Source: Gamarada debralockiae
Taxonomy: Eukaryota; Ascomycota; Leotiomycetes; Helotiales; Hyphodiscaceae
Length of the DNA: 28,971 nt
Direction of reading: 5' to 3'
Assembly: GCA_002803225.1 (NCBI GenBank)
Contig: NXFV01000332.1
Location: 1 to 28,971, forward strand
Shown here in pieces: positions 1 to 8,955 of the stretch (positions are counted from its first letter, which is position 1; each line of letters begins with the position of its first letter). A model generated the notes under the pieces. The model saw only the letters and a list, made by a program, of their open reading frames with translations, did no database searches and was not told the DNA's origin. The translations under genes and the position numbers were made by a program.

Positions 1-99
1 CAAGCTCGCTGTTGAAATTGAATGAGAGTATGCCGAAACGGATGGATTTGTGCATTAAAAACAAGGGAGGTTTAACTAAGTATTAATAGCTTTAATTTA

Positions 100-740
100 A
101 GCCTATTTGTACTTCATTTGACTAATAACTCGTTGAGAACTTTTGAAGTGATAGAGGGGTAGGAATATGTCACGTGACGAACACTTACCGGAACAGATTG
201 TACGTTTGTAGACGCGAAGGGCAGTCATCGCGAAACTTTCATACTTTAATTCTATTTTCTTTCTTCTGTGTTGGTGTGTCCTGCAATTGGAGCGGATTTC
301 CTTCTTCCATCCAACGTCGTACGAGAATGCTACATCCTGCACCTCGGTCCCAGACGCACTTCCAATAAACGCCACGTTGAAAATCGAATAGGAGCTTCTC
401 AAAGACACGGTACAATCTGCTAAGCTTTTCTTGCCATCATCAAACGTTGAATTGCCCAGACCAAAAAGCACAGTCACAGGGCCCAGTGTCTCGATTTCGA
501 GTCCAATTCATGACGCCATGGAGGATCCACCAGGATCTTCAGAAGTTTGGGAAATGATGTGGTGGGATCGAGAATTGTAGCAGACTGAGTGAATGGTCGG
601 CCTCGGGACGGAATGGGAGGTGAAGATCGGGAATGTGAGTTGAGACTAACACCTCTCGAGCGCTTAAATGATAACAAGAATGGAAACGACAGCGATATTG
701 TTGCTCAAGATGCCGAGGAGGCCTAGGGAGAGTGATCACA
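100..740 (-). pseudogene. Unidentified coding-like relic, minus strand
   Basis: The minus strand holds a 124-codon open frame (477 down to 103). Its first 60 or so residues look like real protein (TVLFGLGNSTFDDGKKSL, then a CTVSLRSSYSIFNV stretch ending near FSYDVGW). The same frame can be followed upstream to about 650, past a TGA near 510 (reads ..GGSSMAS, stop, IGLEIETLGP..). A second minus frame (677 to 474) also looks coding-like, so a frameshift is possible. The last half of the 124-codon frame is low-complexity and is probably read-through. I do not recognise a family and see no catalytic motif, signal peptide or clear membrane segment. It may be a decayed gene or chance open sequence. 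Confidence 0.25.
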
Positions 741-1755
741 GCAGTCGAAATTGACGGTCTCGCATGGAGAGTCCGGAGGGAAGAAGCAGCCCCCCAGTTT
801 GAGCGAGGGCACCCTCACACATGGAGTGTTTCAGATCTTCATTGTTTTGGTTTCCCATTTCTGAAGGACTATCTCCCTATATATTTTGCCATGTGAAGAG
901 TGTTTCAAGGATCATTGAGAGGGAAAAGTCGCTAAACACCGGACGCACCAAATTCTCATCAAGCTAAGGAACCTGTTTGCGCCGAAGAATACTCTCTTAT
1001 TTCTCACAATACAAGTACAAGCTCAAATTAAACATGTCTTTGCTTGAGTATCGCATTAAAATGCTATTGTGGACGGCTTGAAAGCTTTCGAGGAGGGAAG
1101 GTAAGAGAAAGATCCGACTGCTCCCTCTCTGGAAAACGCTCACCCCGAAAATTCTCTCCACCATTGACGTCTATTCCTTTTATAAGGAATATTGCTGAAT
1201 ACAATCAACATACTGACATATAATGTGGCCTGTACGATAATGTATGGAGTGCAAAATTGGTTACCCCGTACATTCCACTCAAGCCCTTCCTTGACCCAAC
1301 TTCTTGTTCTCAATGGCATCTCTGAGAATTCTTCGGACAGCAGTGTGGCGCACATTGACTACCACATAACAGTTCAAATGAATACAAGAAACAGGCGACG
1401 ACGAGAAGTCGATTGACGAGAGGAATTACCGGGGTAACCAGACCGGCAGCACTGGCCTGCTACAGACTTTGCGCAGCAAATCCCGTTTGATTAGGCGAAG
1501 GTACCGCAGGTCCGACACCTAAGAGCGATGGGAAACCCTTTCAAAATGATAACTTGGTAGGATTATTTGCTTGATTCTTGAGCGGACTTGTATTGCACAT
1601 TGAAGGTTATTTGAGAGAAATCAAGCTGCCTGCCGCAATGCAAGAGCACGCTTCTTCGTGGAATCTCCTGTTAGCTTGGTATTATCTGGTATGCATTGCA
1701 CTCATAATTTCCCCTGCTGAAATATGGGAAAACAGATATGTCTTTGGGGAGGAGA
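741..1755. other. Intergenic, nothing recognisable
   Basis: Both strands were read in all frames. The open frames here (for example 1140-1355 minus and 1192-1416 plus) are mirror images of one another, have no family-like composition and no convincing splice signals. I see no gene, RNA or repeat. Confidence 0.5.
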
Positions 1756-2960
1756 TTGAGGCTGGAAATTTCCGGAACAATCAGGTCTTGACTATCGACA
1801 TCCATGGCCCCTTCCTGGTGAAAACACTGTGCTCGCGTATCGACATCTTTCTTCTCACGAATTCCGCCTTCCGCATGCCATCGAGAAGCAAATCAAATTC
1901 AAGGCTGAAACTGACAAGCTTACTGCGAACTTCACCAAAGCCAACAAGGACATTGAGGATGAGGTAACGGTCCCACTATGATAGGGGCAGGTCGGTCTGC
2001 GTATAATAAGAAGACATGAGCGCATACTTGAAAGTAATCACGAGAAGACGTTGTGCCGTAGAAATGTAACATTTGTTCAGTTGCTCTTGTGGTTGCTTCA
2101 CAAACAATTCGAACGACAGAGGGGGACAAACGATGACGAGAAGTTGAACGATGACGAAAATCCCTATCCTTGAGGCACTCCAAAGTTGACATGCCATGCC
2201 CATTTGGCCCCAATGGTGACAAAGTTATGAACCTGATTTGAGGGGAGCGTACCACTTTAAGAAGGCCATGGACTTGGACTTCTACAAGAATTTTGCCTAC
2301 GAGAAGGATGACGCATCCGGTAGATTTCACTTCGCACCACGAGGTGGGATATCTACTTTTGAATAGAATGTTGGCTAGGAAGCCGAGGAATGAAACCGTG
2401 GAGTGCCTTGAGAGAGAACCCCTTGGCTGTGCGGAATCTCTATCCTCTCTCCCCTACTTGTGCTCGCTCTCAAGTGGCGTAAGAAAGGAAACGACAGAAC
2501 ATCAAGGATGACAAATATAGAAATCTTCCTGAACTCTTCCTGGATTGGCAAACATATGAGAACATTGCAAGGGGAACCCTAATTCATGAGGTTGAAGGTA
2601 GCTCAAACCCAGAGCAAGCAACATTCTACCGAGAAATCTCAACTGATGACCAGATCAAAATCAACCAGCTGAGCCGTAAAACGAATTTCACCACACAATA
2701 CATGGGTGCGGAGTTGTCAATGGAGCCAACTCTACCACGATGCCAAGATACATAACGTTCTACCAGGCCTGCAAAAACGGTGGCAACCAAAGCGAAGAGC
2801 ACAGACGGACCAAGGGAGCGAGCAGAAGCGTTGAATAGTCAAAAGAAACGACAAGTTCGTTCGGCGACAGTGGAAAATCCGATGACGAAAAGAACTTCAT
2901 CTCACTCGGTCTGCTCCAGGAGTCGAAATCAGAAAAGGCTCGTCAGGCAGAACCTGGGAT
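1756..2960 (+). pseudogene. Broken coding relic of unknown identity, plus strand
   Basis: Four plus-strand blocks look like diverged protein-coding sequence, although none starts with ATG and each ends in a stop or a frame change. Block 1 (about 1769-1967) includes DYRHPWPLPGENTVLAYRHL and then IEKQIKFKAETDKLTANF, ending DIEDE next to a possible GTAACG donor. Block 2 (about 2247-2366) reads AYHFKKAMDLDFYKNFAYEK. Block 3 (about 2500-2754) reads NLPELFLDWQTYENIARGTL and later QIKINQLSRKTNFTTQYMG. Block 4 (about 2850-2952) reads FGDSGKSDDEKNFISLGLLQ. Together they could be pieces of one protein of 300 or more residues. I cannot name the family. The alternative is chance open sequence, but the composition and consistent strand argue for a relic. 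Confidence 0.35.
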
Positions 2961-3549
2961 GTGGCGTTGATGGTGTGCGGAAATTCGTGAAGCCACAGGA
3001 TTCACGATTGGTGGATGTGATGTTGAACGTGAAGCTGGAGAAGTCTGTAATGGTCCGCAGCCTTTATTAAGGCCTGATCTGTCTTCATGTGTGCAAAATC
3101 GCTGGCCACTTTGTCGAAGCTTGCGAGCCATAGGATTCCACATACTGCAATTTCTGCCATCTTCGTGGAGAGTGAGTGCTAGTGAATTATTGATGGGCAT
3201 GTAGATAGTGGTCAGAGTGTAAACAGCAATAGATGAACTTGCAAGCTGAGATGAACCTCTTGGTTTGAGTGAGTCAATATCATTGATTGATTTTGAATCC
3301 CTCCATCCACTTGAACGAGCAACATCTGGATCGTCTTCTATAAGACCATACCACCCGGCCATGCAGGGAATCAGATCACTCCCTTTACTAAATGAAACTG
3401 TGAAGAGATACCTCAGAATAGCACTTGCAAAGGCATGCTACCTAAGTTTCAAGATCTCTTTTCTCATTGACCCTCTTCTCATGCTCTCAAGTTCTCGAAA
3501 TTACAATACAATATAAACCACAATCCACCTATGCTACCCCATCTCCCAT
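2961..3549. other. Intergenic, no supported gene
   Basis: The longest frame is a 139-codon minus-strand frame (3362 down to 2943, starting MAGWYGLIEDD). It overlaps the plus-strand relic, has no recognisable motif and no supporting splice sites, so I do not call it. Nothing else stands out. Confidence 0.4.
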
Positions 3550-3559
3550 ATCTCAGCTA

Positions 3560-3899
3560 TAGATGCACTGACACATCCTGAGATATCCAGACGCCCTGGA
3601 ACATATGCGCAAGGAAGACGTTCGAAATCGCTGGGAAAGGTGTAAAAGAAGCCCTCCAAATGCTGTGCGCCAAAGGGGCAGGAAAGAGGGTATGATTCGT
3701 ATGATGAAGAACGAAGGAAAGGGTCAAAGGTATGATGGGGGAGTTGGCCGAGGTGGTCGAACAGCTCCGTCCACTACTTCGTCCCAAAGGTATGTACCGA
3801 ATCCGCAACTATGCCTCCCCTGAGAATGAACGCTCAATCAAATCCATCCAACGCCAAAACGCTAAAGCCATCCCATCTCTACTTCCACCCCCTACATAA
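3560..3899 (+). pseudogene. Candidate small plus-strand gene or relic, tail-to-tail with rho3
   Basis: A plus-strand frame from about 3594 to 3692 reads PWNICARKTFEIAGKGVKEA and then LQMLCAKGAGKR, which looks like genuine protein. It runs into GTATGA (a possible donor). Forty bases later CAAAG could be an acceptor, and a 55-codon frame follows (ATG 3732, TAA 3897-3899) reading GELAEVVEQLRPLLRPKGMY and ending IPSLLPPPT. A 40-nt intron would be very short even for a fungus. I found no in-frame ATG upstream, so the 5' end is missing or lies in an unseen exon. The TAA lies a few bases past the rho3 stop on the other strand, so the two coding ends would overlap by 8 bases. No family recognised. 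Confidence 0.28.
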
Positions 3900-4793
3900 T
3901 ATTACACTTCCCATCATCCTTCCCTCCATTCGGCTTGACACTCAACGCCACTCTCGCAGCCTCCGTGAACGCCTCGTTAACTCCCCGATTTCGCATAGCC
4001 GAGCACTCAAGATACCTCAGCGCATTAATCCTCCGCGCAACCTCCAGACCCTGATTGTAATTGATCATCTCTTTCTTTTCCCGTGTTGCGCCTTCTGCAG
4101 CCTCAGCAGCATCCTCATCACCTCCTTGTTCTCGCAAATCGCATTTCAGCGCCACGAGCACGAGTTTGACGCCTTGGCAGTTCTCCGCGATCTCGCCTAC
4201 CCATTTCGATTCGACGTTTTCGAGGGAGTCTTTGGAGTCGACGCTGAAGCAGAGCATGATTGCATGGGTGTCATCGTAGGAGAGGGAGCGGAGGCGGTCG
4301 AATTCTTCTTGGCCGGCAGTGTCCCAGAGGGAGAGCTCGATGTGGACGTTGTCGACGAAGATGTCTGAGAGGCATTGTTAGCATCGTTTTCTGACTCCAA
4401 TAGGCTTTCGCAAAGGGGCATGATTAAGAGAAGGGTCAGGTGAGGAGGAGCTTACCATGTACATAGTTCTCAAAGACGGTAGGTTCGTACACGGTTGGGA
4501 AATACCTATTCACGCCATCAGCTGCAATTTCCCAAACCGATCACTTCTCACATACCCTCTCGTGAAAACATTCAGCAAACTCGTCTTCCCACAAGCTCCA
4601 TCTCCGCTATTCAGTTGTGTCAGCAATGCATTCCTCCATCCTGCGCTGATTTGCGCTAAAGATTACAAGATCATGCGATGCAACGAGGCACCGCGCATTC
4701 TCTGGTGCAAGAATTGGCCAAAGTCATGGGATGAACATACAGCAACACCAGCTTCCTCTGCGTCGTCTTGTTCCCTCCAAGTCCGCATGGCAT
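3892..4793 (-). CDS. rho3: Rho-family GTPase Rho3
   Basis: This is a small GTPase of the Rho3 subfamily. In fungi Rho3 cycles between GDP and GTP at the plasma membrane and directs exocytosis and actin polarity at the growing tip. I infer four exons: 4793-4741, 4606-4556, 4505-4456 and 4364-3892, all with GT..AG ends (donors GTATGT, GTATGT, GTAAGC) and compatible phases, giving 208 residues. Visible motifs: P-loop GDGACGKT (19-26), effector YEPTVFENY (41-49), DTAGQE (66-71), LKCD (124-127), ECSAM (171-175) and a C-terminal CaaX box CNIM (205-208). A terminal Met predicts farnesylation. An acidic/alanine-rich insert (about 130-147) sits where Rho proteins carry their insert helix. LKCD replaces the usual TKCD; as I recall this is common in fungal Rho3 proteins. 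The start MPCGLGGNKTTQRK matches the family's short N-terminus. The exons are short, so the gene is easily missed by ORF calling. Confidence 0.95.
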
Positions 4794-5639
4794 GGTTGCT
4801 GCAAGTATGTGTATCTCTGGATAAATTCGTCTCGGCGATAGCACGGCCAATTGCTGGAGTTCTTGTGTTTGCGACAATTGGCAATGGAATAAAGAGAGGA
4901 TGTGCTTTCAAATATATGGTCGGTGTGGTATCACAGAGAGGCAAATTCAATGTGGCTGGGTGAGTGATGACGCTGATCGGTCTTTGTTGGTTGAGTTTCT
5001 GGGTGGTGCAACATGCGTCGCAAGTGATGATGGTGAACACGGTTAGGGGCGCCTGCGAGATCCAAGATTGTGGTCGGCGCTTTGGTCTGCCGAGAGATTG
5101 CAATCCGATAGCTCTTGCCGCCTTGACAAGTGGGGTACGGGGTGAATAATATATAAATTCTCCTGGAATTGATGGAATTATTGAAACAAGTATAATATTT
5201 GGCAAATGTTTAAAAGGTTTCAAAAGAATAAGGCCAAGAAAGCGTAAGCATTCGAAGACCCGAGCCTACTCGTAGGATCAGACACTGCCCCAACTTTCAG
5301 CTTTTGTCATGCTTCTCGAAGTCTAGCATACGAATTTATGTAAACCGAGTATTGGGTGGCTTGCCTTGTGGCTGCAATAATGCAGATGATCGCCGCATGG
5401 AAGGAAGTTGTACAGAGCATTTGGTTGGTGAGCATGTGGGATAGGACTCTAGCTCGTTCATATTGGGACAGCGGGGGAAGTTATTGGGGAGCTGGAGAAG
5501 TATTGTCATTAATACTCTACATTTATCATGACACTTTTTATCATTCCGAGAGCTGCTGAACACCATACTTACTCCCAGTTCTATCTGGAGCACAGGCTGA
5601 ACGAAGAGGCCAGACCAACCAGTACGCTCTGATAATCCA
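4794..5639. promoter_or_regulatory. rho3 upstream region and CWC25 downstream region
   Basis: This 846-bp stretch holds the rho3 promoter and 5' leader and the 3' end of the CWC25 transcript. The long minus-strand frame crossing it (5223 to 4663) overlaps the rho3 first exon in another frame and has no protein-like character. I see no separate gene. Confidence 0.5.
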
Positions 5640-6917
5640 CTAATCATCATCCTTCATCAGACCTTGTCTTCCACGTCCAATACGATCACCCAGAGCCATT
5701 TCACCTGCCTTCCTATGCAGGGCATGAACAAAATCTCCTTTGTCTCCATACTTCGATGATCTTGCTCGAGCTTTATCATCTGCCTCTCGAATTGCCTTCT
5801 CCTGTTCAGCCAATGCCGCCAAACGTCTCTCACGATCCATATCCAAGCTCGATGCATCTTGCTGCATAGCTGCTAATTTCCGTTGACGTTCGGCCTCGAC
5901 GTCTTCTGACCGCTCTTCCTGTCCTCTTGCAGGAGGTGGAGCTCGGTCGTCTCTCCGCCCGTAGCTATTTCCATTTCTTCGGTTGTCGTATGCACCATTT
6001 CCATTACTTCTGCGATCTCTACGATCTCCATCGTCCCTATCTGGATACGTCTTTCTTCGATCAGGTGATCTTCTTCGCCGATCTGGAGAAGGGGATCTTG
6101 AAGCCTCAGAAGATGAATTTCGTCTCCGTCGATCATAGTCCCGGTCTCTATCCGCTCTAGCTCTTCCACGCTCCTCTGGTGACGCTGATCTCCTACGGGG
6201 TCTATCAAAGCTATCTCGCCTCCTGGCAGGTGATGGTGATCTCGAATATGAATCAGAACGACGTCTCCGATGTTCCGATCTGCTGCTTCTGTGACCCCTC
6301 TCGTCGTCGTCTCTTCGTCTCCGCTTGTGTCTTCGCTCATCGTCCGAGTCGTCTCGGTGCCGGTGATGATGTCTTCGATGCTTCTTTTCCTTCTTTGCCT
6401 TCGTCTCCTCTCCCTTGCCGGCAATAGCAAGCAACTGCCTCCGCTTAATCGGATCGTTCATCATAGCCTCATACGCAGCCTGTTCTTGCTTCTTGATAGC
6501 CAACATCGGGTCCTCTCGAATTTTCGAAGCCGTATCTCGTAGTGTGTTTGCATTCTGTAGCGCCATAAAGCTATCCTCAGAAGCTTGCTTCTCCAACTTC
6601 TTGTGCTCCGTTCCCTTGATCAAGCCATCGATGCGTCGCTTTCCCAAAAGATAACCTTCCATCTCCTCTGTAGTTCCACCTTGACCACTTGAAGGTCCTT
6701 GGTACATCCAATCCACGCGGTCGATACGCTTTCGGCTTCCTGCTGCCTCGAGCTTGGCTTGAATCTCTTCCTTTGCTCGTTCCTCCTTGAGCTCCTTGAC
6801 ACGCTGCTCGGTGCGCTTTCGTTCATCAAGTGCCTTCTTCTCTTCTTCCCACACCCTCCTCTGATTGCTCATGAGTACGGGATGCCATGACTTCTTCAAG
6901 TTGAGGTCGCCTCCCAT
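5640..6917 (-). CDS. cwc25: Pre-mRNA-splicing factor CWC25
   Basis: CWC25 joins the activated spliceosome after Prp2 acts and is needed for the first transesterification step; it works in the nucleus. The single exon encodes 425 residues. The N-terminus [13 protein letters not shown] is the family signature and fixes the start. It leads into a charged helical CIR_N-type segment (about 10-60, [20 protein letters not shown]). A family-typical stretch follows at about 110-165 (ends [14 protein letters not shown]). Residues from about 175 to 340 are a low-complexity arginine/serine/aspartate-rich region with many RS, RD and RR dipeptides, as in SR-type splicing proteins. The conserved C-terminal end reads [16 protein letters not shown]. 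The RS-rich region creates long out-of-frame open frames on both strands, which I treat as shadows. No intron is needed. It is divergent from csn2. Confidence 0.95.
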   Translation of the reverse strand: MGGDLNLKKSWHPVLMSNQRRVWEEEKKALDERKRTEQRVKELKEERAKEEIQAKLEAAGSRKRIDRVDWMYQGPSSGQGGTTEEMEGYLLGKRRIDGLIKGTEHKKLEKQASEDSFMALQNANTLRDTASKIREDPMLAIKKQEQAAYEAMMNDPIKRRQLLAIAGKGEETKAKKEKKHRRHHHRHRDDSDDERRHKRRRRDDDERGHRSSRSEHRRRRSDSYSRSPSPARRRDSFDRPRRRSASPEERGRARADRDRDYDRRRRNSSSEASRSPSPDRRRRSPDRRKTYPDRDDGDRRDRRSNGNGAYDNRRNGNSYGRRDDRAPPPARGQEERSEDVEAERQRKLAAMQQDASSLDMDRERRLAALAEQEKAIREADDKARARSSKYGDKGDFVHALHRKAGEMALGDRIGRGRQGLMKDDD

Positions 6918-7356
6918 CTTGGCGGTGGTTGAGAGGTACTGATGGGGATAATGGAGCGATCAGAAGCGGTAAAGTCGTTCGAGAAAAAAGATGATCGTGA
7001 TGATTGGATCATGTACGAATAAATGAAATCCGACTCGAACCAGGGCGTCGTATTTGTACCTTGCGCAATCGTCGTCGTGTGTGTTTGATTTTGAATTGGA
7101 GTCACTCAAACGAGGCGGCGATTTTCCACTTCTGGTAGACAGGCTGGCGGCGCTAAACTTTTTTAAGCGACCAACCAATCGATAGCTAGACTGGAGCTCC
7201 AGGCAAACACCACAGCCTTGGACTCCAACTTCAACTTTACCATATCGCGGAAGGGGTTTTAAAATTCACAAAAGACCTTTGATCATATATTGATCTTCAT
7301 AAAGGCCCTGCGAATCCCCTACATTGCAAAGCAACCTCACAAGGTCCGCCGCAACC
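6918..7356. promoter_or_regulatory. Shared divergent promoter, CWC25 / csn2
   Basis: The two start codons are 439 bp apart and point away from each other, so this interval must hold both promoters and both 5' leaders. A CCAAT box lies at 7175-7179 (CCAACCAATCGATAG context), near the middle. No TATA box is obvious at a convincing position. Co-regulation of the two genes is an inference from geometry only. Confidence 0.6.
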
Positions 7357-8955
7357 ATGTCTGATGACGATGATTTTATGCAAGACTCTGATCAGGAGGG
7401 GTATGTGAAGCTCATCGAATCGCGATTTCAAAGCTGACATTCAAAGATATGACTTCGAATATGAGGAAGATGATGAAGAGGAAAATGGAGATGTCGATAT
7501 CGAGAACAAGTACTACAATGCCAAACAGATAAAAGCTTCCGACCCTGAAGCCGCCATCGAGGAGTTTCTAGGTCTGCCAGCATTAGAGAAGGAAAAAGGC
7601 GACTGGGGATTTAAGGGTTTGAAGCAAGCCATCAAGTTAGAGTTTAAGCTGGGTCTATACGACAAGGTAAAGTTTCTCTGCGTAGCTATTTGAGCTCTCC
7701 TGACCTTCTCTAGGCTGTCGAACATTACACAGAACTCCTCACTTATGTCAAAAGCGCCGTAACCCGCAACTACTCCGAAAAATCCATCAATAATATACTC
7801 GACTACATCGAAAAGGGCGCCGAAGACGAGAAAGCCGGCCATTGTATGGAAGAGTTCTATTCCCAAACCCTCCAATCCTTCCAAAGCACAAACAATGAGC
7901 GACTCTGGCTGAAGACGAACATCAAGCTCGCCAAGCTGTACCTTGATCGCAAAGACTACGGCACAGTGACGAAGAAGCTACGAGAGTTACACAAAGCCTG
8001 CGAGCGAGAAGATGGCACAGATGATCCGAGCAAGGGCACATATTCGCTGGAGATTTACGCATTGGAGATCCAGATGTATGCTGAGACGAAGAATAACAAG
8101 CAACTCAAGCGACTTTACGAGCGAGCTTTGAAGGTTAGATCAGCGGTACCTCATCCGAAGATCATGGGTATTATTCGAGAGTGTGGAGGGAAGATGCATA
8201 TGAGTGAGGAGAACTGGAAGGATGCGCAGAGCGATTTCTTCGAGTCGTTCCGCAACTACGATGAAGCTGGTTCGCTGCAACGAATTCAGGTCCTCAAATA
8301 CCTCGTTCTCACCACCATGTTGATGAAGTCCGATATCAACCCTTTCGAGTCCCAGGAGACGAAGCCTTACAAGAATGATCCTCGTATTGCGGCCATGACC
8401 GATTTGGTCGATGCGTATCAGAGAGATGATATCCACCAATACGAGTCTGTCCTGGACAACAACAAAGACCTCCTATCCGACCCCTTCATCGCAGAGAATA
8501 TCGACGAAGTTACTCGCAACATGCGCACCAAGGCAGTTCTCAAGCTCATCGCACCCTACACTCGATTCAACCTCGCATTCATTGGCAAAGCCCTCAAGAT
8601 TCCCGTCTCCGAAGTCCAAGACATCCTGGGCTTCCTGATCGTCGACAAGAAGGTCAACGGAAAGATCAATCAACAAGACGGCACCGTCGAAATTGAAGAT
8701 GACCGTGATAAGGAGAGAATCCGAGCAATGAAGGAATGGACCGAAGCGATCGGCAGCCTCTACAGAACCGTATTCAGCGACGCCGAAGGCTTCAAGACAC
8801 AGGAAATCAATCAAGGTAACGATAGCGAGAGTCTGGTTTTACCTGGTCTGCAAATGGGACGTGGTGCGCAATGGGGAGGAGGACATGGGAAGGGTAAGGG
8901 AGGAGGAAAAGGTAAGAAGGGTGGTGGTGTGTTTGGGCTTCCTATGTTCAACTGA
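7357..8955 (+). CDS. csn2: COP9 signalosome subunit 2 (CSN2)
   Basis: CSN2 is a scaffold subunit of the COP9 signalosome, the nuclear/cytoplasmic complex that removes NEDD8 from cullins; it contacts the cullin-RING ligase. Three exons are inferred: 7357-7400, 7447-7666 and 7714-8955 (introns start GTATGT and GTAAAG, end AAAG and CTAG), giving 501 residues. The start MSDDDDFMQDSD followed by an acidic stretch and then DIENKYYNAKQIK is the family's N-terminus. The middle (about 60-340) is helical TPR-like repeat sequence. The PCI winged-helix part is about 355-415 (RTKAVLKLIAPYTRFNLAF, then DKKVNGKINQ). After the usual end, the last 35 or so residues form a Gly/Lys-rich tail (GGGHGKGKGGGKGKKGGG) ending LPMFN. 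All parts are intact. I am confident of the identity; the first exon is only 44 nt and rests on splice logic. Confidence 0.96.

Noticed and set aside
2943..3362. 139-codon minus-strand frame starting MAGWYGLIEDD
   Set aside because: It overlaps the end of a plus-strand relic, lacks motifs and has irregular composition in its second half.
4197..4421. A minus-strand frame beginning MPLCESLL, resembling a Rho3 N-terminus
   Set aside because: It starts inside the third intron and runs out of frame through the last rho3 exon. The true first exon (MPCGLGGNK) is found at 4793 with proper splicing.
5873..6430. A 185-codon minus-strand frame and several plus-strand frames of 77-90 codons inside CWC25
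   Set aside because: They are out-of-frame readings of the RS-rich low-complexity region, whose biased codons leave other frames open. No independent start context or motif.
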